Shown here piece after piece: positions 1 through 14,600 of a stretch of 64,000 bases of DNA. Both the position numbers and the translations under genes were made by a program. This DNA comes from Opisthorchis felineus. Its lineage: Eukaryota > Platyhelminthes > Trematoda > Opisthorchiida > Opisthorchiidae. The notes under the pieces are model-generated. The model was not told where the DNA came from. It saw only the letters and a list, made by a program, of their open reading frames with translations, and did not search any database. Numbering within the stretch: the first letter of the stretch is position 1; each line of letters opens with the position of its first letter. The stretch covers positions 284,562 to 348,561 of the forward strand of contig SJOL01005666.1 of NCBI GenBank assembly GCA_004794785.1, read 5' to 3'.

Positions 1-60
1 TGGTAGCTCGGGTGCATTTATCGGCCGTCAATCGAATCCCACTTGTTCAACTGCCATTGA
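1..60 (+). repeat. Edge of family 3 repeat
   Basis: TGGTAGCTCGGGTG at 1-14 is identical to 54246-54259, and the following bases can be aligned loosely with that copy. The repeat is cut by the window edge. Confidence 0.3.
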
Positions 61-898
61 GTGGGCTGGCTGTAGCCACGCATTTGACAGCTAAATGAAA
101 CGAAATTGAGAATTGTCTCACGTCTACTTAAGAGTAAGAAAGTAAATTTGACAGTCCGTTTTTTTATAAATTGTATTACTTGATTCTGAAATCATGATAA
201 CAAAAGAGTCTTAGGGAGAAGGTGTATTGCACAGTAGACTGGATACTCGGAATCTATTTCAGTGGGCGGAATCGCATGGTCAGTCGAAGTATGGTTAAAT
301 CACAATCCAGAAATGTAAACAAGCGATAAATGATGCTGTGACTGATTATGCTGGTATTACTGGTCACATCGTATTCATAGACAAATTCCCGTACAACATG
401 ACAGCCTACTGGTTTTTGGAATGCAGGATTTGAAAGTGCTGAAAATAAATGTAGAACACCAAAGCAGAATCAACTGATTCAAGGAGGGAAGCTCCGATAA
501 CAGGCAACACCGGTGAAATTATGAGGAAGAAGATTCAAGGCAGAAGTAGTGGCAGTCCAAAACAAAAGCATTTTCATCTTTGGTGACTTGGGATGATCCC
601 TTCTTTTTTCTGTTGGAACCAACCAGTTCGAATCGGTTGATCCAGTCTCCAGGAGTGTTTACGGCAGTTCCGAGGCTTTGGTGTTCCATACTTTGTTTGC
701 TCAACTTTCCATTTTCCTCAGTTAAGCACCAGCATGATGATAAATGTCAAAGGTGATAGTAAACTAGTATGATGCGCAGAGCACCACTGAACATCATGTG
801 CTCAAATTCTAACCACAACATGACTCATTGCATCCGGTTTTCTGGGTTGGCTTCGTGCTGTTAATCTTATGTTCCCACTAGAAAGCAATCCCACAGCG

Positions 899-949
899 AT
901 GACAGCCACTGAAGTTTCTTCGAAAAGTCATAAGCGCGTGAAGCCACCG
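899..949 (+). CDS. Candidate first coding exon (17 codons)
   Basis: An ATG at 899 opens 17 codons (MTATEVSSKSHKRVKPP) and is followed by a good donor, GTGAGT, at 950-955. A short basic N-terminus would suit the EF-hand gene downstream. It ends in phase 0, while the next recognised exon at 5481 needs one carried-over base, so a further unseen exon of length 3n+1 would be required. Another frame of the same stretch gives nothing better. This is an inference only. Confidence 0.3.
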
Positions 950-3900
950 GTGAGTTCTGTAGACCAATTGAGGTGCGCCTTACTCTCATTCAAAAGAAAT
1001 TCTGGTCTCCTTTTTGATCCTAAATCTAGAACGGCTTTGTCGCCAATCTTATGATGGATTTACTTTACATTCAACGACACGTGCGGGAGATTTCCTGAAG
1101 TGCAGCAATTTTTGCTGTTTTTTGTAACTTTTTAACTCCTAGGTAGTCACCGACTCTGGTCAAATTCCTTTGCTCCCTATGGGCGATATACTTCAACCGT
1201 GTCCAGCTGTATCTGCTGTTTTACCTCCGAGTTTGTACCTCAGAAAAACTAGCCCTTTAGTCTCAACTAAACCAAATCAGGGGAGTTTTCCATGAAATAC
1301 ACATCCAGTTTTTGAGACCGGTTGAACCTAACCTAGGCTGTCAACATCTGCCATGTGTGCATCAAGAGAATAACGGATAGGCATTTGCCTCTAGGAGCCT
1401 AGTTGATAACTGGTTTAAAAATAGAATTATTCGTACTGTACTTTTTCTGGACATCCAAAGGAAGAAACGATCAGTTCCAAGTCAACCAAGTACGATTCAA
1501 GGGTGCAGAAACTGTAACGTATATGGTCCACAAAAGTGCCTTCAGGAAAATGTAGGTGAAAAGTTCCGTGACTTCACCGTTTTTTGACGATACTGATAAC
1601 GGTCGAGACTAGTCCAGCAGTGTCGTTTGGCTTTTTTCGAGTGAACCAAACAACCTGCAATTCACCTTCGAGGGCCAGGTTCTCATGAGCTGAACTATTT
1701 AGCTGGATTACTACCCGCACGACTGGCCTTCATATAATGTCTGAGCTTACATTACTTGTAAATATCCGTAGCGTAGATAAGAAAAACGCGACTACCCACC
1801 GCTAAGTTTACGCGCTATGGCAGAACTTATGAATGGGATAAAACATTTGTGCGGAAAGTTAGGTTATCACGTTAATTAGGAAATATCAGAGATGCACAAC
1901 AGAAGTAACCAGAGGAACTTAACCTGGCTAACCTTAAGCTAATCGATTGCACCCCCAGATTTTTGAAAAATATGGTCCTTGGTGAAAGGCTTCAGGATCA
2001 AAAGTGCAAAAACTTCCTGGCCTTTTTCTGGTTCGGTACTTTGCCCATAGTCCAATGTCAAAGTTCGAGGGTCCGGATTAAAGTGGTCTTCTTAAGGAAG
2101 AAGTTCACTATTCCCGAAGAAAAAACTAGAGGAAATAGCATACGTCGCTCGCAAGCACCTAAACTCTTGAGTTGACGTAATACTTACAGCCTACCAGCGT
2201 TTAGATAGCTGAACCAGGAAATGGACGCATCTTACGACAGTTAAAGTGATGACTCGCGGAAAACACATGGAGTTTCTGAGCTCGTGTAGAACGATCGAAC
2301 TCTCTAGGGGGATGAACTTTTCGTAACTGAAAGTGCACAGCACAATAATGTGTAGAAAGGATTGACTGGTTTCAAATGAATTTTGTGGAAAATGATGACG
2401 TCTCACCTCATGCGTGCCTTGGTTTAAGATAAGAGACGGAGTGAACCAGTAGCAGAGATTGGTGACCGATAATGTATTGAATGACATTGTGTAAATTAGT
2501 GAAGGCTGGCTCGCGTTTGTTAGACAACGCACTTCTGTGTTCTATTAGTTTTCACCATGTCAGAGACCGCTATTGAAGAAACCACTCTTTGGATTCGCAA
2601 GCAACAAGTGCCTTGGAAACTGCGACTGGGGAACTTGAAAAGAGCACACGGCATTTCTGGATCACACTAACATAGAGATTTATTTGGCCATATCTCGTCG
2701 GATATGTGCAAATGATGAAAATGCTATTCACCGAGAAAAGGACTAACGTTCAGTAAATAGTTTTGCAAATTACTAAGTGTCGGCGGAGCGAACAGTTCCA
2801 GTATCGAGTTGGGAACAATAACTGCCTCTGTGAACCGTCTGCTTGGGATTTTGAATACAGTCTTCTTATTCATAACGTCTGACCTTCAGTAAGTGTTGGG
2901 AAATGGACAGCAGCGATGGCGGTTGGCTGGGTGACCCCTGACCGGCGCTGGAATCTCCCTCACTCTAGGGTGTTTTAACCCGTTTCAGTGCACCGCACAA
3001 TTTTCCGCTCATCCACTCCGCATGTTGCGTTTTCGCACGAAACGGCAGACACACTCACCTGCCTGCATATGGTGAGCGGATCACTATGTGAGAAGCTGTG
3101 GTTGTCCCACTCCCCTCGAGTCTATGGGTGTGTGGCAGGCAGGTACAAATCAGGAGCTCCATCTTCACGTTCCTCGGGCACGACAACTCGTGGGTGCAAC
3201 TGAGTCACGGAGACATGAATCGTCCCTGACCGACTGAGCCGAAACGGGCCGAATGCCGGCGGAGCCGATGCGATCTCACCAACCGAACATTCGATGGCTG
3301 ACATTAACCTTCGTTGACAGTGAGGACACAACAGCGAGCTGTTTACTTCTTCTATAGTTCCGGTAGAAAGGAAAATTCCACCGGAATGTGCGGGCTCACG
3401 AAGGCAGCGTGGATCAAACAACCTCGTTGTTTGCATTTCCAGGGGGAATTATTAGCTGGGCCACAGCATTGTTCACTAGTAAGCGCACTTGCTCAGCTAC
3501 CCTTAGTTGAAGTTGTCATTCACAAATGCCTACGTAGATAGGCAAGCACCCACACTTGAAACGATAACATACCGGGTTTAATGGACAGATGTGAAGGCAT
3601 TTTGACTGGGAGAGATGGAGTGGGCTTAGAAGCGTAGTACAGGACTAATCTTGCGGCGTACCAATTGTGTTTTACTAGTCTTGAGGCGAGGTTCAAATTA
3701 ATCACTGATATCATCCCCAAATATAAATAGCACGGAGAGCACAGCATCAGTTTGCGGGTGTTCAGTATGGAGCTTCCGCACAAAACTCACTTGCGAAAAA
3801 TATTCCGCCCGGGGAAATTAAGCTTGTTCGTTCTAGTGAGTATGCCATTCCGGCTGGCTCATACAGAATCTTCAATCCTTTAGCATGGATTGTTAACACA

Positions 3901-5480
3901 TAGCTGGTTTAGTGTGTATAAGGACCAAGCTAAGTGTAACTGCCATCGGTGAACGAAACTGTGGCAGGTACAACCATTGTACAACAAGTACGCGGTTCTT
4001 ACAGCTGACAATGATGATGATGATGAACTGCCATTGGCAGACCTGCGGATTTTTTCCTTCGTTTTGCTTGTCGACTTGCTCAGTTGTACAACCTTGATTT
4101 TTCCCAGACCCCCTGCTGCTGAATCTTAGTCTGTCTTGAGAAAGCAAAACTAAGTGTGGTTAACGTCATTCATCGACTATTATATTTCGGGTGAAATGTT
4201 TCCCACTTAATTTCTAGTAGACTCATTTTGTGGAAAAGACGCATCCTTTAGAAGTAGGCTTTACCGCAAAAATCCCTTTTCTCAAGATGGTCCTGGAGTA
4301 AAACTTTTTATAGGGACTGAAGTAGTCCTACTGTCTGTCTTCAAAGTGTAGCTGAATTGGACGTCCATTATAAACGGGCATTGAAATCAATTGTTTATTA
4401 TAGATATTTGATAAACTTTAGAAGATATCACTCCTTCTATTAAAAACATTTTTATGATGGTTTGTACTGAGTTTTTTTACCTCTTCCTTAGCATTAAATA
4501 ACTTTGGGTAGGTTCTACATGAACGTCTGCGTAATCCACCTAACAGAGACCTGACTCATTCCGCACACTTCCTCGTAATTGCAGAAGTAACGACGGTTGT
4601 GCCATTCAACGAGCTTCTTTGTTTGCTCAGCATCAGTAGATAACATAGTGGAACTTTCCGATGCAAGAGTTAGTTTTGAAACCTGCATTTTCCTCCATCG
4701 GAGGGCTGCCAGTTTTCCAGTTCACACATTTCAATGGTGACCTTGCTAGTTGAGAGTATTGCGTGTTGGACATGTGACATGCTGATGTACAGTGAAGGCG
4801 GAAACATGCAACACTCGCCGGAAAGGTAATGTTACTAGGGTCTTCTAGTGGCCCTGGAACTATACTATGGAGCATTCAGAACCCCTAGTAGCTTTTGGAG
4901 CACCCTGTGTTACGCACCAACTTGTTGTGCGCACTATGAACATCAGAGCTACGTACTTTATAGTGGTGGTGTCTGTTAAAGGAATCACACACAAAATCGA
5001 CTTGCATTATTTCCCCAACGCGACCAAGTGTCACAAAAACTGGAAGAAAATTGCATACCACACGCAACAATAGTTTGCATATGGTAAAATAAGCTCATGA
5101 TACCTGAAATCCTGATGATGAAAGGGGGAAGCAATTTAGTGCTGTTGGGGAGAACGTTCATATCAATGGTTTGTCCTAACGCTTCATTGGTGACTCCTAC
5201 TGGTCTGGCAATGACACATGTGCAGTTCAGCGAACAAGTCAAAGGTAACCACTTGAATTTGAGACCAGAGGTGCTGTCACTCATGGGATTGTACATAGAC
5301 ATTTGGGTGACCAAGTGCCGATAAATGCACGTTCCCAATAGAGATTCCTCAATACGTAAGATGAAACCTCATTCTGGTGACGATTCCCTCATCATGAGAC
5401 AAGTCAGTTTTTTGTTAGATATTCGTTGGATACTGGTCTAATCTGTTCACTTCCCCCAAATTATTTTAATGCCAACAAAG
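950..5480. other. 5' flank or first introns of EF-hand gene
   Basis: No supported exon. At 2930-3440 there is a GC-rich stretch with a 104-codon minus-strand ORF (containing FGPFRLSRSGTIHVSV) that I cannot assign; it could be an old retroelement. A 37-codon ATG frame at 2558 has no donor and is ignored. Confidence 0.5.
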
Positions 5481-5685
5481 TGTTTACTATACCCGAACTG
5501 GAGAAACAACCCCTCACGCGCGTTCTCCCGCAGGAGACCTTTGTCCAGCCCAAACCAGGCACGGCCGACTGGAGTACCGCAACAACTGAAATGCGTGAGA
5601 ATTACGAGGAGAGCATGTCAAAATTACGACGTAAAATTCACGAACGTCGTATGCTGTTATTGCCAGACTTTCTGGCATTTGACAA
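5481..5685 (+). CDS. EF-hand gene exon a
   Basis: The acceptor AACAAAG follows a pyrimidine-rich stretch (TTCACTTCCCCC, 5448-5459). The donor is GACAA|GTGAGT, with the exon ending at 5685. It encodes the basic segment MSKLRRKIHERRMLLLPDFL, which leads into the first EF-hand helix. The codon at the 3' junction is split two bases plus one and becomes lysine, giving the loop FDKNHRGYV. An earlier acceptor at 5406-5407 is possible but has a poorer tract. Confidence 0.8.
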
Positions 5686-8600
5686 GTGAGTGTGAAACCT
5701 TACCTATACCGGTGATGCTTGACTAGTGGCTGCCAAGCCACATTCCTTATTATTGTTGCTGTCTTCTCAAAATTTACGCTTGGGAAATCTGGCAGTATCT
5801 CACCCCTCATGCTTCTTTTGAGTTGCACGGCACTTAAGCACGCAAAAGTCGCCAAGCTGAACGATGACTATTATTTTTTATTATTATGCTTGGACAAACA
5901 GGCAAGATGCTCAACAAGATGGAGAAGTTCCGTGTACGCAGACCTATGGCCAGAGTGTGCAACTAGGCATCGGTGTGCTATTGGAGAATAATAAAGTGTT
6001 ACCGATCATGATAATCAGTGAACAGTGGTGTGTACTAGACCTTGACAAGATTGGGTGGCATAACTGACGCAGATAGGTCTATCATTATACTTCCAAGAAG
6101 GGCCAGGTGCCGTACCTTACGCACATGGAAGCCACACAAGGCTGTGCAATTTAGGACCTACTCTATACTGGGATTGTTTACAATTTTAACTTTCAACATC
6201 AGTTATTGTCAAGTAGTATGGTTCATTTCTAATAAAAGCTACATTATTCATCTCGGACACGAACTACAGGAATTCGTGTGCGTAGGGGAACTTCAGATGG
6301 CAGACAACAACCAACAATGGAAAATTTTGAGTTGCGTGGCATAAGAGGGAAATTTTCATACTCGTGAGGATGAGATTTGTGTACACTCCCAGACACAGTG
6401 TCAGACCCTATTATGTTCATATATTGTCACAAATTAGTTCGCACAATTAGCGGGTTTCCCCTCGGAGCATGTCCTCACTTGGTCTGTTATTGCAGGTCTA
6501 TTTGCACATAAGCAGTCTTTTTGGTTTAGGTTAAACAATTTTATTCCCACTTTCCAGTAATTAGGAGTTGCTTTCCTACCATAATTGTCTCCATTGGGCG
6601 CTTGGTTGACACAGTACAGACACTCTTGGAGGGTGACCCGCACAAAAATAACCAATTTTTTTCTTTCGTGATATCAAAAACACGAATGGGACATAAAACG
6701 TCAGTGGTCTCCATCAAATAAAGCTCCAGTATCAAAACAAACATGCCAAAGGAGTAGCCACTCTGAAACGAAACGGTATATGCGTTTTTCCTGTGATTTT
6801 CAGCTATGAAGCAAAAATTAAGTAAGTAAGTAAAAATTAAGTATGCACTACCACAGTTACACCATGGAGGAAGGGCCAAGAATCCCGTTTCTGAACTATG
6901 AACATATCTCTACAAAGATTCCGTAACTCCGATTACTTCAGATGTTTAAGAATTGCACTGTAACGGTGACGAAGTCGCTCAGTGAGGTCATTATCGGTAC
7001 AGTAAACAGGATTTAGCGAGTATTGGTTTCTTTCTCATTATTGCAATCTATATTCGTGCCAGTGGTGATGATTACGATAAATCTTTGGTGACCGGTCGGC
7101 GAGTTTGCAAGTGAGCCTATTGGACGTGGATACTAATAGATAACTAAGACGAGCTCAGCAACTATCAAGCTGAAGAATCTGCGAATAACATCAATCTCGG
7201 GAAATATTCTGAAGTCTGACCAACGAACAAACATCACGTGAACTTCGACCTCACCTGTGCGCACGGTGCATATGAATGGGTTAGTTCAGACACCGAAAAC
7301 AAAAGGGGGTGGTATATGCATTATATATATATATATATATATAATTTAAAGCGTCCAGGTTAAAGCAGTCGATTTTTAAGGATTATTCGTTTTTTTTTTA
7401 GGACGACACCATTGATCAGACAACGTTATCATTATTTCATTCCCTCGTTATCCCTACGTCAAGTGTTTACCGCGTTCCTTGTTTTACCAGCTTAAACCTT
7501 AAGACCATCGGCTGGTTAACTTTTGAATTGAATTCTGTTAACTATTTAAGCAAACATAATTTATACAGGAGTTTGACAATGAATGTAGAATTGCAAAAGC
7601 GTTGCATTCCCAAAGACGACATCCACCAAGTGGCACTATAACACATTCCAACAGAAACAGAGTTCGGATTCTGTAATGTCGTCCATTTCACTAAGTTTTC
7701 CTCATTTTCTTGACTAAATTCAGCGCGTCATCATAATTTTAATCACCGACATTAACGATCGCTACTTGAGTACCGTCAAAACGTTATTGTTCAAGGTTAT
7801 GGAATACTTGATGTGAAAAGAATGAAATGCGGAAGTTAGGGGACTATACTTCTACAGCGTACTACTAACATGGCTACTACCAACATGCACATTCACCTCC
7901 GACCAGTTCAGATGACCCGTTTTAAAACTGGAAACATGAATGTCACTGTGGCATACTTGTAGCCACACTTTTCTACTGTCTTTCAGAAGCGGCTGCTAGT
8001 ACCGCATTAGGCCTAATACTTTTGAATCTTCAAAAATTTCCTCAAAAAGGCAGTTGAAGTGTTCGCCGCTTAACCATGTTTGCCGTAGATCTCTCTGTCA
8101 CTTTATTGATTCCAGAAATCATCGCGGATATGTAACAACAAACAACTTCCGACAACTGGTCACAATGTTTGACTTTAGTATAAGTCCCGCTGGAATCGAT
8201 GCCATTATTGCCCGTCATGCGAACGATGACGGATTTGATTATCGCGAGTTTCTCGGGGTGCTTGACCCACCTTCTCCCGAAGAAATTGAATACAAGTATC
8301 CCGAAAGATTGAAGACTTTGCAGATGACAAATATTTTGGGAAAAAAGGGACAAGAAATGGAACCTGTTGTAAGGGATACTGAAGGGGTCCTGGATCAGAT
8401 CAAGGCGGAAGTAAGTTCAAAACCTGGCTTCTTGGCTCCAGCCTTCAAATTAGCCTTGTGGATGAATTTGTGATTTCAGAATTCCAGCAGACTATTCTGC
8501 ATTTCTAAATGAATATTTGTTGCAGCCAGTTATTTTTAAAGGCAGATGCAATCTTGTAAACAGGGCTTTCAAAACTACTTACGTAACACAACACGGAAAG

Positions 8601-11600
8601 CGCGGCGCGAAGAACTGAAGAATTCGAGAGTTGGAAAAAGATCGCACGTTAATTCAGAAGTGTCCTCTATCTTCTACCCCGTAGTCGGTGTGCTCGATGA
8701 CTTGTGAGCGCTGTTAGATGGTGAAGGATGAAGGCAATTTGGAATACTTCTGCTTCGATGATCGGCGATCAAATAGTTCGATACCTTCAGAAGTGATTAC
8801 ACTGCTTCTTTCTGTAATCATAACTAGGATACAGCCGCATGTTTGAGTCGACCTTGCTGCAACTCCGTGAAGGTTTTGCATTATTTTAGGTCACGGACAA
8901 CCAAACTCCTGACTAACTTCCATTCCCTTATTTGACCAAACGTTTACCTCTTACATGGCCATTGAAATTCATAGGCTGGTAGAAACAACAACAGACATTT
9001 TAGGCTCATTTTCTGCATACGTCACGAACCTAAGTTAAGTTTTCTTATTTAATTTTGGCTTGATTTAGTTAGACAGTTGGCGAGTCGTTTATTTGCTGCC
9101 ATACACAGCCCTTTCTTTCATAGTTTTAGGTGGCGATTAGCGAAGCCTGTAGGCTTTGTTATAAGGCTGGTGATGGTAGTTCTTAAAATACATAACATAA
9201 CAAATATTCACCGTTCAAGACTATCCCAAACCTAATTGGCGATGCTGCAGATACCGATTATCAGTCGACTTAATTGGCCTGATTTTCAGATTTCACATAA
9301 ATTAGCTGATTCTGTTCTGGGAAGAGTAGACTAAACCGAAATACCCATAATAGCCTAGCAAGCGTTTCACAATCACAGTACTCGAAGACAGTGCACATGA
9401 AGAGAAGCCACTCACTTAACAATGTACCAACAGGCATCTGCAACAACATGGTTAAAACTCCTAATATTGGGATTTCAAGCCGCAGCTCCCTAGAAGTCTA
9501 CCTCTTTGTATAATGAAGCAGGATGACGAGTGTTATGACATACGGAAAGTGTTAAAGGTCGAATGTTGTGGACGATCAAAGTTCACAATGAAAGCCAAAG
9601 CACAGATTCATTCAGAGCTCCTCAGAAGCTAGTTATAAGGGTGAAATGAATTCAGACTAAAATCATAAACCTTGTCTGTTCTATTTTACTTTACTTTGAG
9701 AAGAGTAGCATCCACCAGGAACTCTCCCTTCACAGTGCCCCATGATTTGAACAGTAGTGATCAGAGTGAAGTTGGACATCATCAGTTCTTTGCGCACCAC
9801 CTACTGGTCTTAATGTACGGCTTTTCCGAAAAAAACATTGGAATTCCATTTCCTAACGTACCGGACCACTAACTTTGTTACCATGTTTTTACAATTAACC
9901 AGTAGTTACGTTTCAGTGGCACCACCGGTCACGTAATATTAGCTACTCCATAACCTGGACCATGAAATGGACACATGGTTCATTTAAATTTAATTTAAAC
10001 CTATTGCGGTCATCACACTCACTAGAGGCTTCACGAGTTTTCGACAAATGCTATGCATATCCATACAGTTAGGATGAGGTTACCAAATATTTATTCGTGC
10101 AACAATGATGTTACACACACGTATGCTGTTACGATGGAGAGAATACCTAAGAGCTACTCTGATTCAACAAATACTCTCGTTTGCACTCGAATTTGTTCTT
10201 GGCAGGGAACTCGGATGAATTCAGCTGAACGGCTTGTTATTTGTCCGCTTTAAAGCATTAGAGTTTCAACCGACCTTATAAGTAGCGGTTTACACTTAGC
10301 TATTCTAATTATTTATGCACCACAAGCCATTAGCAGACAGGTATTTTATAAGTCGTCTTTTTTCGGGGGTAAATCGCGACAACACTATCGACCTGTGAAA
10401 CAGTGCCTTTTCAGTAGCTAATGTCCGCTTGCGTGCTGTGCGACAGCTAGCCTGAGAGTGGGACGTGGCTACAAAAACCCGAACATCATGCGTCGATGCT
10501 TTCTTGTTCCAGCATGATGCAAAGAATGAGTGTGAAGCTTCGAGTAGATTTCAAAAGCATTTCTAAGTGCGCTGGAACAGTAAACTTTGCGCCTGGCTAT
10601 GTGGCTTTAAGCATAACGGTATTGAAACGTGGTTGGCGGTCAGAAATGACTAAATAGTCGCCCCAATATTAACTACCGTTTAATGGTATGGAAAGAACAG
10701 CCTTGTGAACAGTGAAGCAATATGGGATGGGGTGGTTGGCGCCAATGAACCAATGCAGCGTCCGTGAACTCCACACAACACAAACCTGGTATGTTAGCAT
10801 CCACGTTATAGTTTGACAGTGTGGTGACCACGTGCCATGTCCTGCAGGGTTTTCAGTCACCTGAGGATGCATCTGCGAAGAGGGCTCATTCGGGAAGGCA
10901 CGAAGCTGTTCTAATTCGTTACCGTTTGCTGACCTTCACAATAAGGCACCGAGAACGTAGTGTATTGAGCTAAAGCTTGCTGTACTGCAGAACCACTGGT
11001 GGTCAAAATATTGGGAACAAAACAAAAGTAACCAGTTTTTTTAAAGTTAAAATGAATTTCAAGTGCAACTGTTTTCTGAAATTTTACTGTCAAAATAAAT
11101 CCCAAAGTGGTGAGTAAAGCTTGTGCCGCAAAACATCGATAATTTCGCTGAAGATAAACCGGAGGCAGATTATCCAGTGTCAGTAACTTTTCGGTTAGTT
11201 TTTGGACTATCGTGTGCGGCATTCAATTTTCCGCAATTCGCTATTGATCTTAGGCTGGGTATCATATATCCTAAAGCGAAGTTAGGTGTGCACGAATATT
11301 TTCCTCGGGGTGTTTTAAGAACGAGATCAAAGTAAGCAAGAAACCTCATATGGCATAAATAGATGGAATTCAGAACAACAGCTTGGTTGTATTGAAGCAT
11401 CAGTACTGAACACTGATATTATGCTGTCGATGATGATGATTGCATTGAGGCAAAACCGAGAATTCTGTTGGAAAAAACTATCTTCGTCATGAGGTGCACG
11501 ATGTTTATACCAATAACCCAGCTCATCCGACGACCCCCAAATATTTTGTATAAAAAATGACTTCTGAAATCCACGATAATCTTGTGCAAACTTTCCATGA

Positions 11601-14600
11601 CATGGGAGATTATATTGGGTCCTGCGTATTACTTGCGGGACCCTCTGAAAAGTTTAACAAATTACTTGCTTTGTGAGACCGTGGAAAGCATCTTCAGATG
11701 ATAAGTATTCATTTCAGCTTAATAATAAAACATTGTGGTTCAGCATTGGTGTAAGTTAGTTATGTTTGACTGCTCAGGTGAATAGCTTTCTCCAGTCTAT
11801 TTAATACGGTGATTGATTATACCAGCGTACTACCAATACCACTGTGCTATTCATTTAATGAATGAAGGACTAAACTTCGCGTCTTTTTTAACTCAGACTT
11901 TTCTCACATGAGAGCACTAATATGCCATAGCTGACCATTACTTAAATTCCAGAGTGCTTTTTAGGAGAAGAGACTTTTCCAATAGAGGCGTTTAGTTCTT
12001 ACATCGTTTCGCCATTCCAATGCATTTTCGCTTATAACGGCATTCTGCAGGTTTACCGTCGCCGAATCCGACTTTCCGACTGGTTCAGGGATCACGATAA
12101 ACTTAACCACGGATATATGCCGAGGTCAACTTTCAGGCGGTGTCTGGGTGTGCTGCCAGTGTCCATAGGTGAAACTGCCATGAACATGGTAGAGGACCGG
12201 TAAGTAAGCATAAAGTTAAAGTATACGTAATATGTTACCATTACTATAAGTATCTTCGTGATACATATAAGCAAACAATCCGGACTAAAACACAATCAAA
12301 GATATTTTGCATTCAGAAAGACCAAAATGAAGTAGTATACGATGAAAGCGATTTTATGCAAGCTAGTTTAGCCAGGATAGCGGAATGTGGTAAAACCCAA
12401 GGGATAGGTGCAGATGCCTAGTATCTCGAAATTAGGTGTTATACACTGCAAGAAGTGAGGTAACATGGGTGTGCTCACATGTTTGTTGGCGGAATGAGTC
12501 CAGAAGGATGCTAGTCGTCAACAAGGAACATATCAGCAATTGCGCAAAGCCTTCCGTCATGAAAAAGTCCGGCACAGATCATTTGATAATCCACTATCGT
12601 TACTGAGCAAACATTTGAATGCGCATTCTGTCAAGGATTTTGAAGCTAATGCGGTACATCCAGTTGACTACCAAGCCACTTTTGGCTAGGTTTTTGTATG
12701 CACGAAGTAAGCTCAGTCTGCGATATGGACTACTCAAGTAGCGTTTAATGACTAGACTGTGCTTGCATGCAAGTACTTTTTATCAAAGGACAAACAAATG
12801 TCGGGACCCTAAAAAAGCAGTTGTTTAGTGAGGCCAACTTTCGGCACCCAAAACGTCCGAATGATTTTTGCAAATGCAAACGATTCAAGGGAGCGATTCG
12901 ATTATTCAGTGGAAAGCGTTCTGTAGTTCAGTATTTTTCAAGCGTTGGCCCCACTTAAAAACTAAGTGCAACGGCCTGTCACATCAGTATGAAACGAATT
13001 CGTCTGGACACTTGAATTGGTTGTCGACAATCTTTTGTACAGCACAGTCTTGCCAAATGGCTGCCGGGAATGCTAAAACAATGCTCACGCGTTTACTCTC
13101 ACCAGTACAAGGTCTTTGAAGTGTACGCTCACAAACCACTGAGCCACCTTCAGGTATAGCAACAGAGACTCTGGATCGGCTTCAAGTTTATGAAATGACT
13201 GCAATGAAAGGCATGGCGAAAAAGGTGACAAAGAAATGGAGAAATAGTGCGTGTTCCCCATCTAAACATCGAGATTTACATTCCAAAGTAAACCTTCTTT
13301 CTTACTACTGTCCGGCAATACCCAGTAGTAAAGTATCAGTGACAATTTTGATTTTGGCAAAACATAGCTAATCAGCATGTGAAAGCATCAAACAGTTGTC
13401 GGTTTATAAAATTGGGTTTAATAAAACAGTATTTATTTGTTCACATCCCCGGAAGCAGAGTGGGGAAGCCAATGTCTCCTGTTTTCGGTGGAATAAACTC
13501 ATAGAGTCCATAATCGTGCTCAAAATGCACACACCGATAATGCATCGTCCTGTAATACATGTACTGCATTCATTCTTAACATTGGTACAAACAGAACAGT
13601 GGATTTCAGTAAGCCTCAGAAAAAACCATTCGATACATTTCCGTCAGTTTATCCAGGGTCAATGTGCCCTGATGACTTGCTCCCTGTGGACTAGATTCTT
13701 ATAAAACTAACTCCTTATAGTAACTTTGTGATTTAGAGACTCTCGTTAATAACTACCGTAGTCAGTATTATATACACGATGTTCTGGTCAGCGATCCGGG
13801 AATTATAGCCACCGGACTATAAGATTGTGCACATGCTAATTACTGAGAAGGTAAATTTTCCATATACTTGGTGAAAGATTCCTCCCCTTATGACCACTTT
13901 GTCACGAGGGTTGTCCGTCAGCTGATTTCTTTTTATGTGATTCGAATTTCGAATTTCATATGCTAGCCACCGGATTAAATGACTTTTGACTGAAATGCCC
14001 GTGCGAGCGATCCACGCTCGATGACTCGGTTTAGCTGGTACTTGTACACCAGAATAGAGGCTTGAAGGAGATTTCCGCTCTGAAAAAGCCCGATAATGGC
14101 GCTTACATAAACAATAATAGCGCCCTATCTGATACTCGTGTTAACAACATCTCACGGTTCATTTGAGTACTTAACGCAAACTTCGTGTGCTTTATTGTTC
14201 TGTAAAGAAGCTCAACGGAACTCCGCACTCTACGCCTACCTGATCAGCCACAAACATGGGAGAATTTTTGGTTGTTTTATACGGTTTCTATTCAACTGAT
14301 ATCAATGAAATTCTTTAGACCCTTGAAAGTTGATTCAACTGAAACATGAGACAGCTATTCCCAGCACATTCGGTTGAAGGCTGTCAAAAACGGTAGATTT
14401 AAGTCCCACGTTCCTGTTGTCTGAAGAGACCAATAATTGTTTGCCCTCATAACAGCATCTTTATCATCCATGACTACCAAAGCTGATCCAATCATTGCAG
14501 ATACAAGGGTCCTCAACCGGAAACAATTGACTGGCGTGCATTTTGTGAAGAAATTGAACATGTATTTCAAACGCCGGGTTTGGAGAGGAATCCTCTTAAG

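Larger units (their letters stand above)
5686..8115 (+). other. EF-hand gene intron a-b
   Basis: Begins GTGAGT and ends TTCCAG. It holds a SINE fragment at 5765-5855 and the TA repeat at 7321. Nothing else was recognised. Confidence 0.8.

Noticed and set aside
3122..3436. GC-rich 104-codon minus-strand ORF
   Set aside because: No domain or retroelement motif could be confirmed; a GC-rich stretch alone lengthens ORFs.
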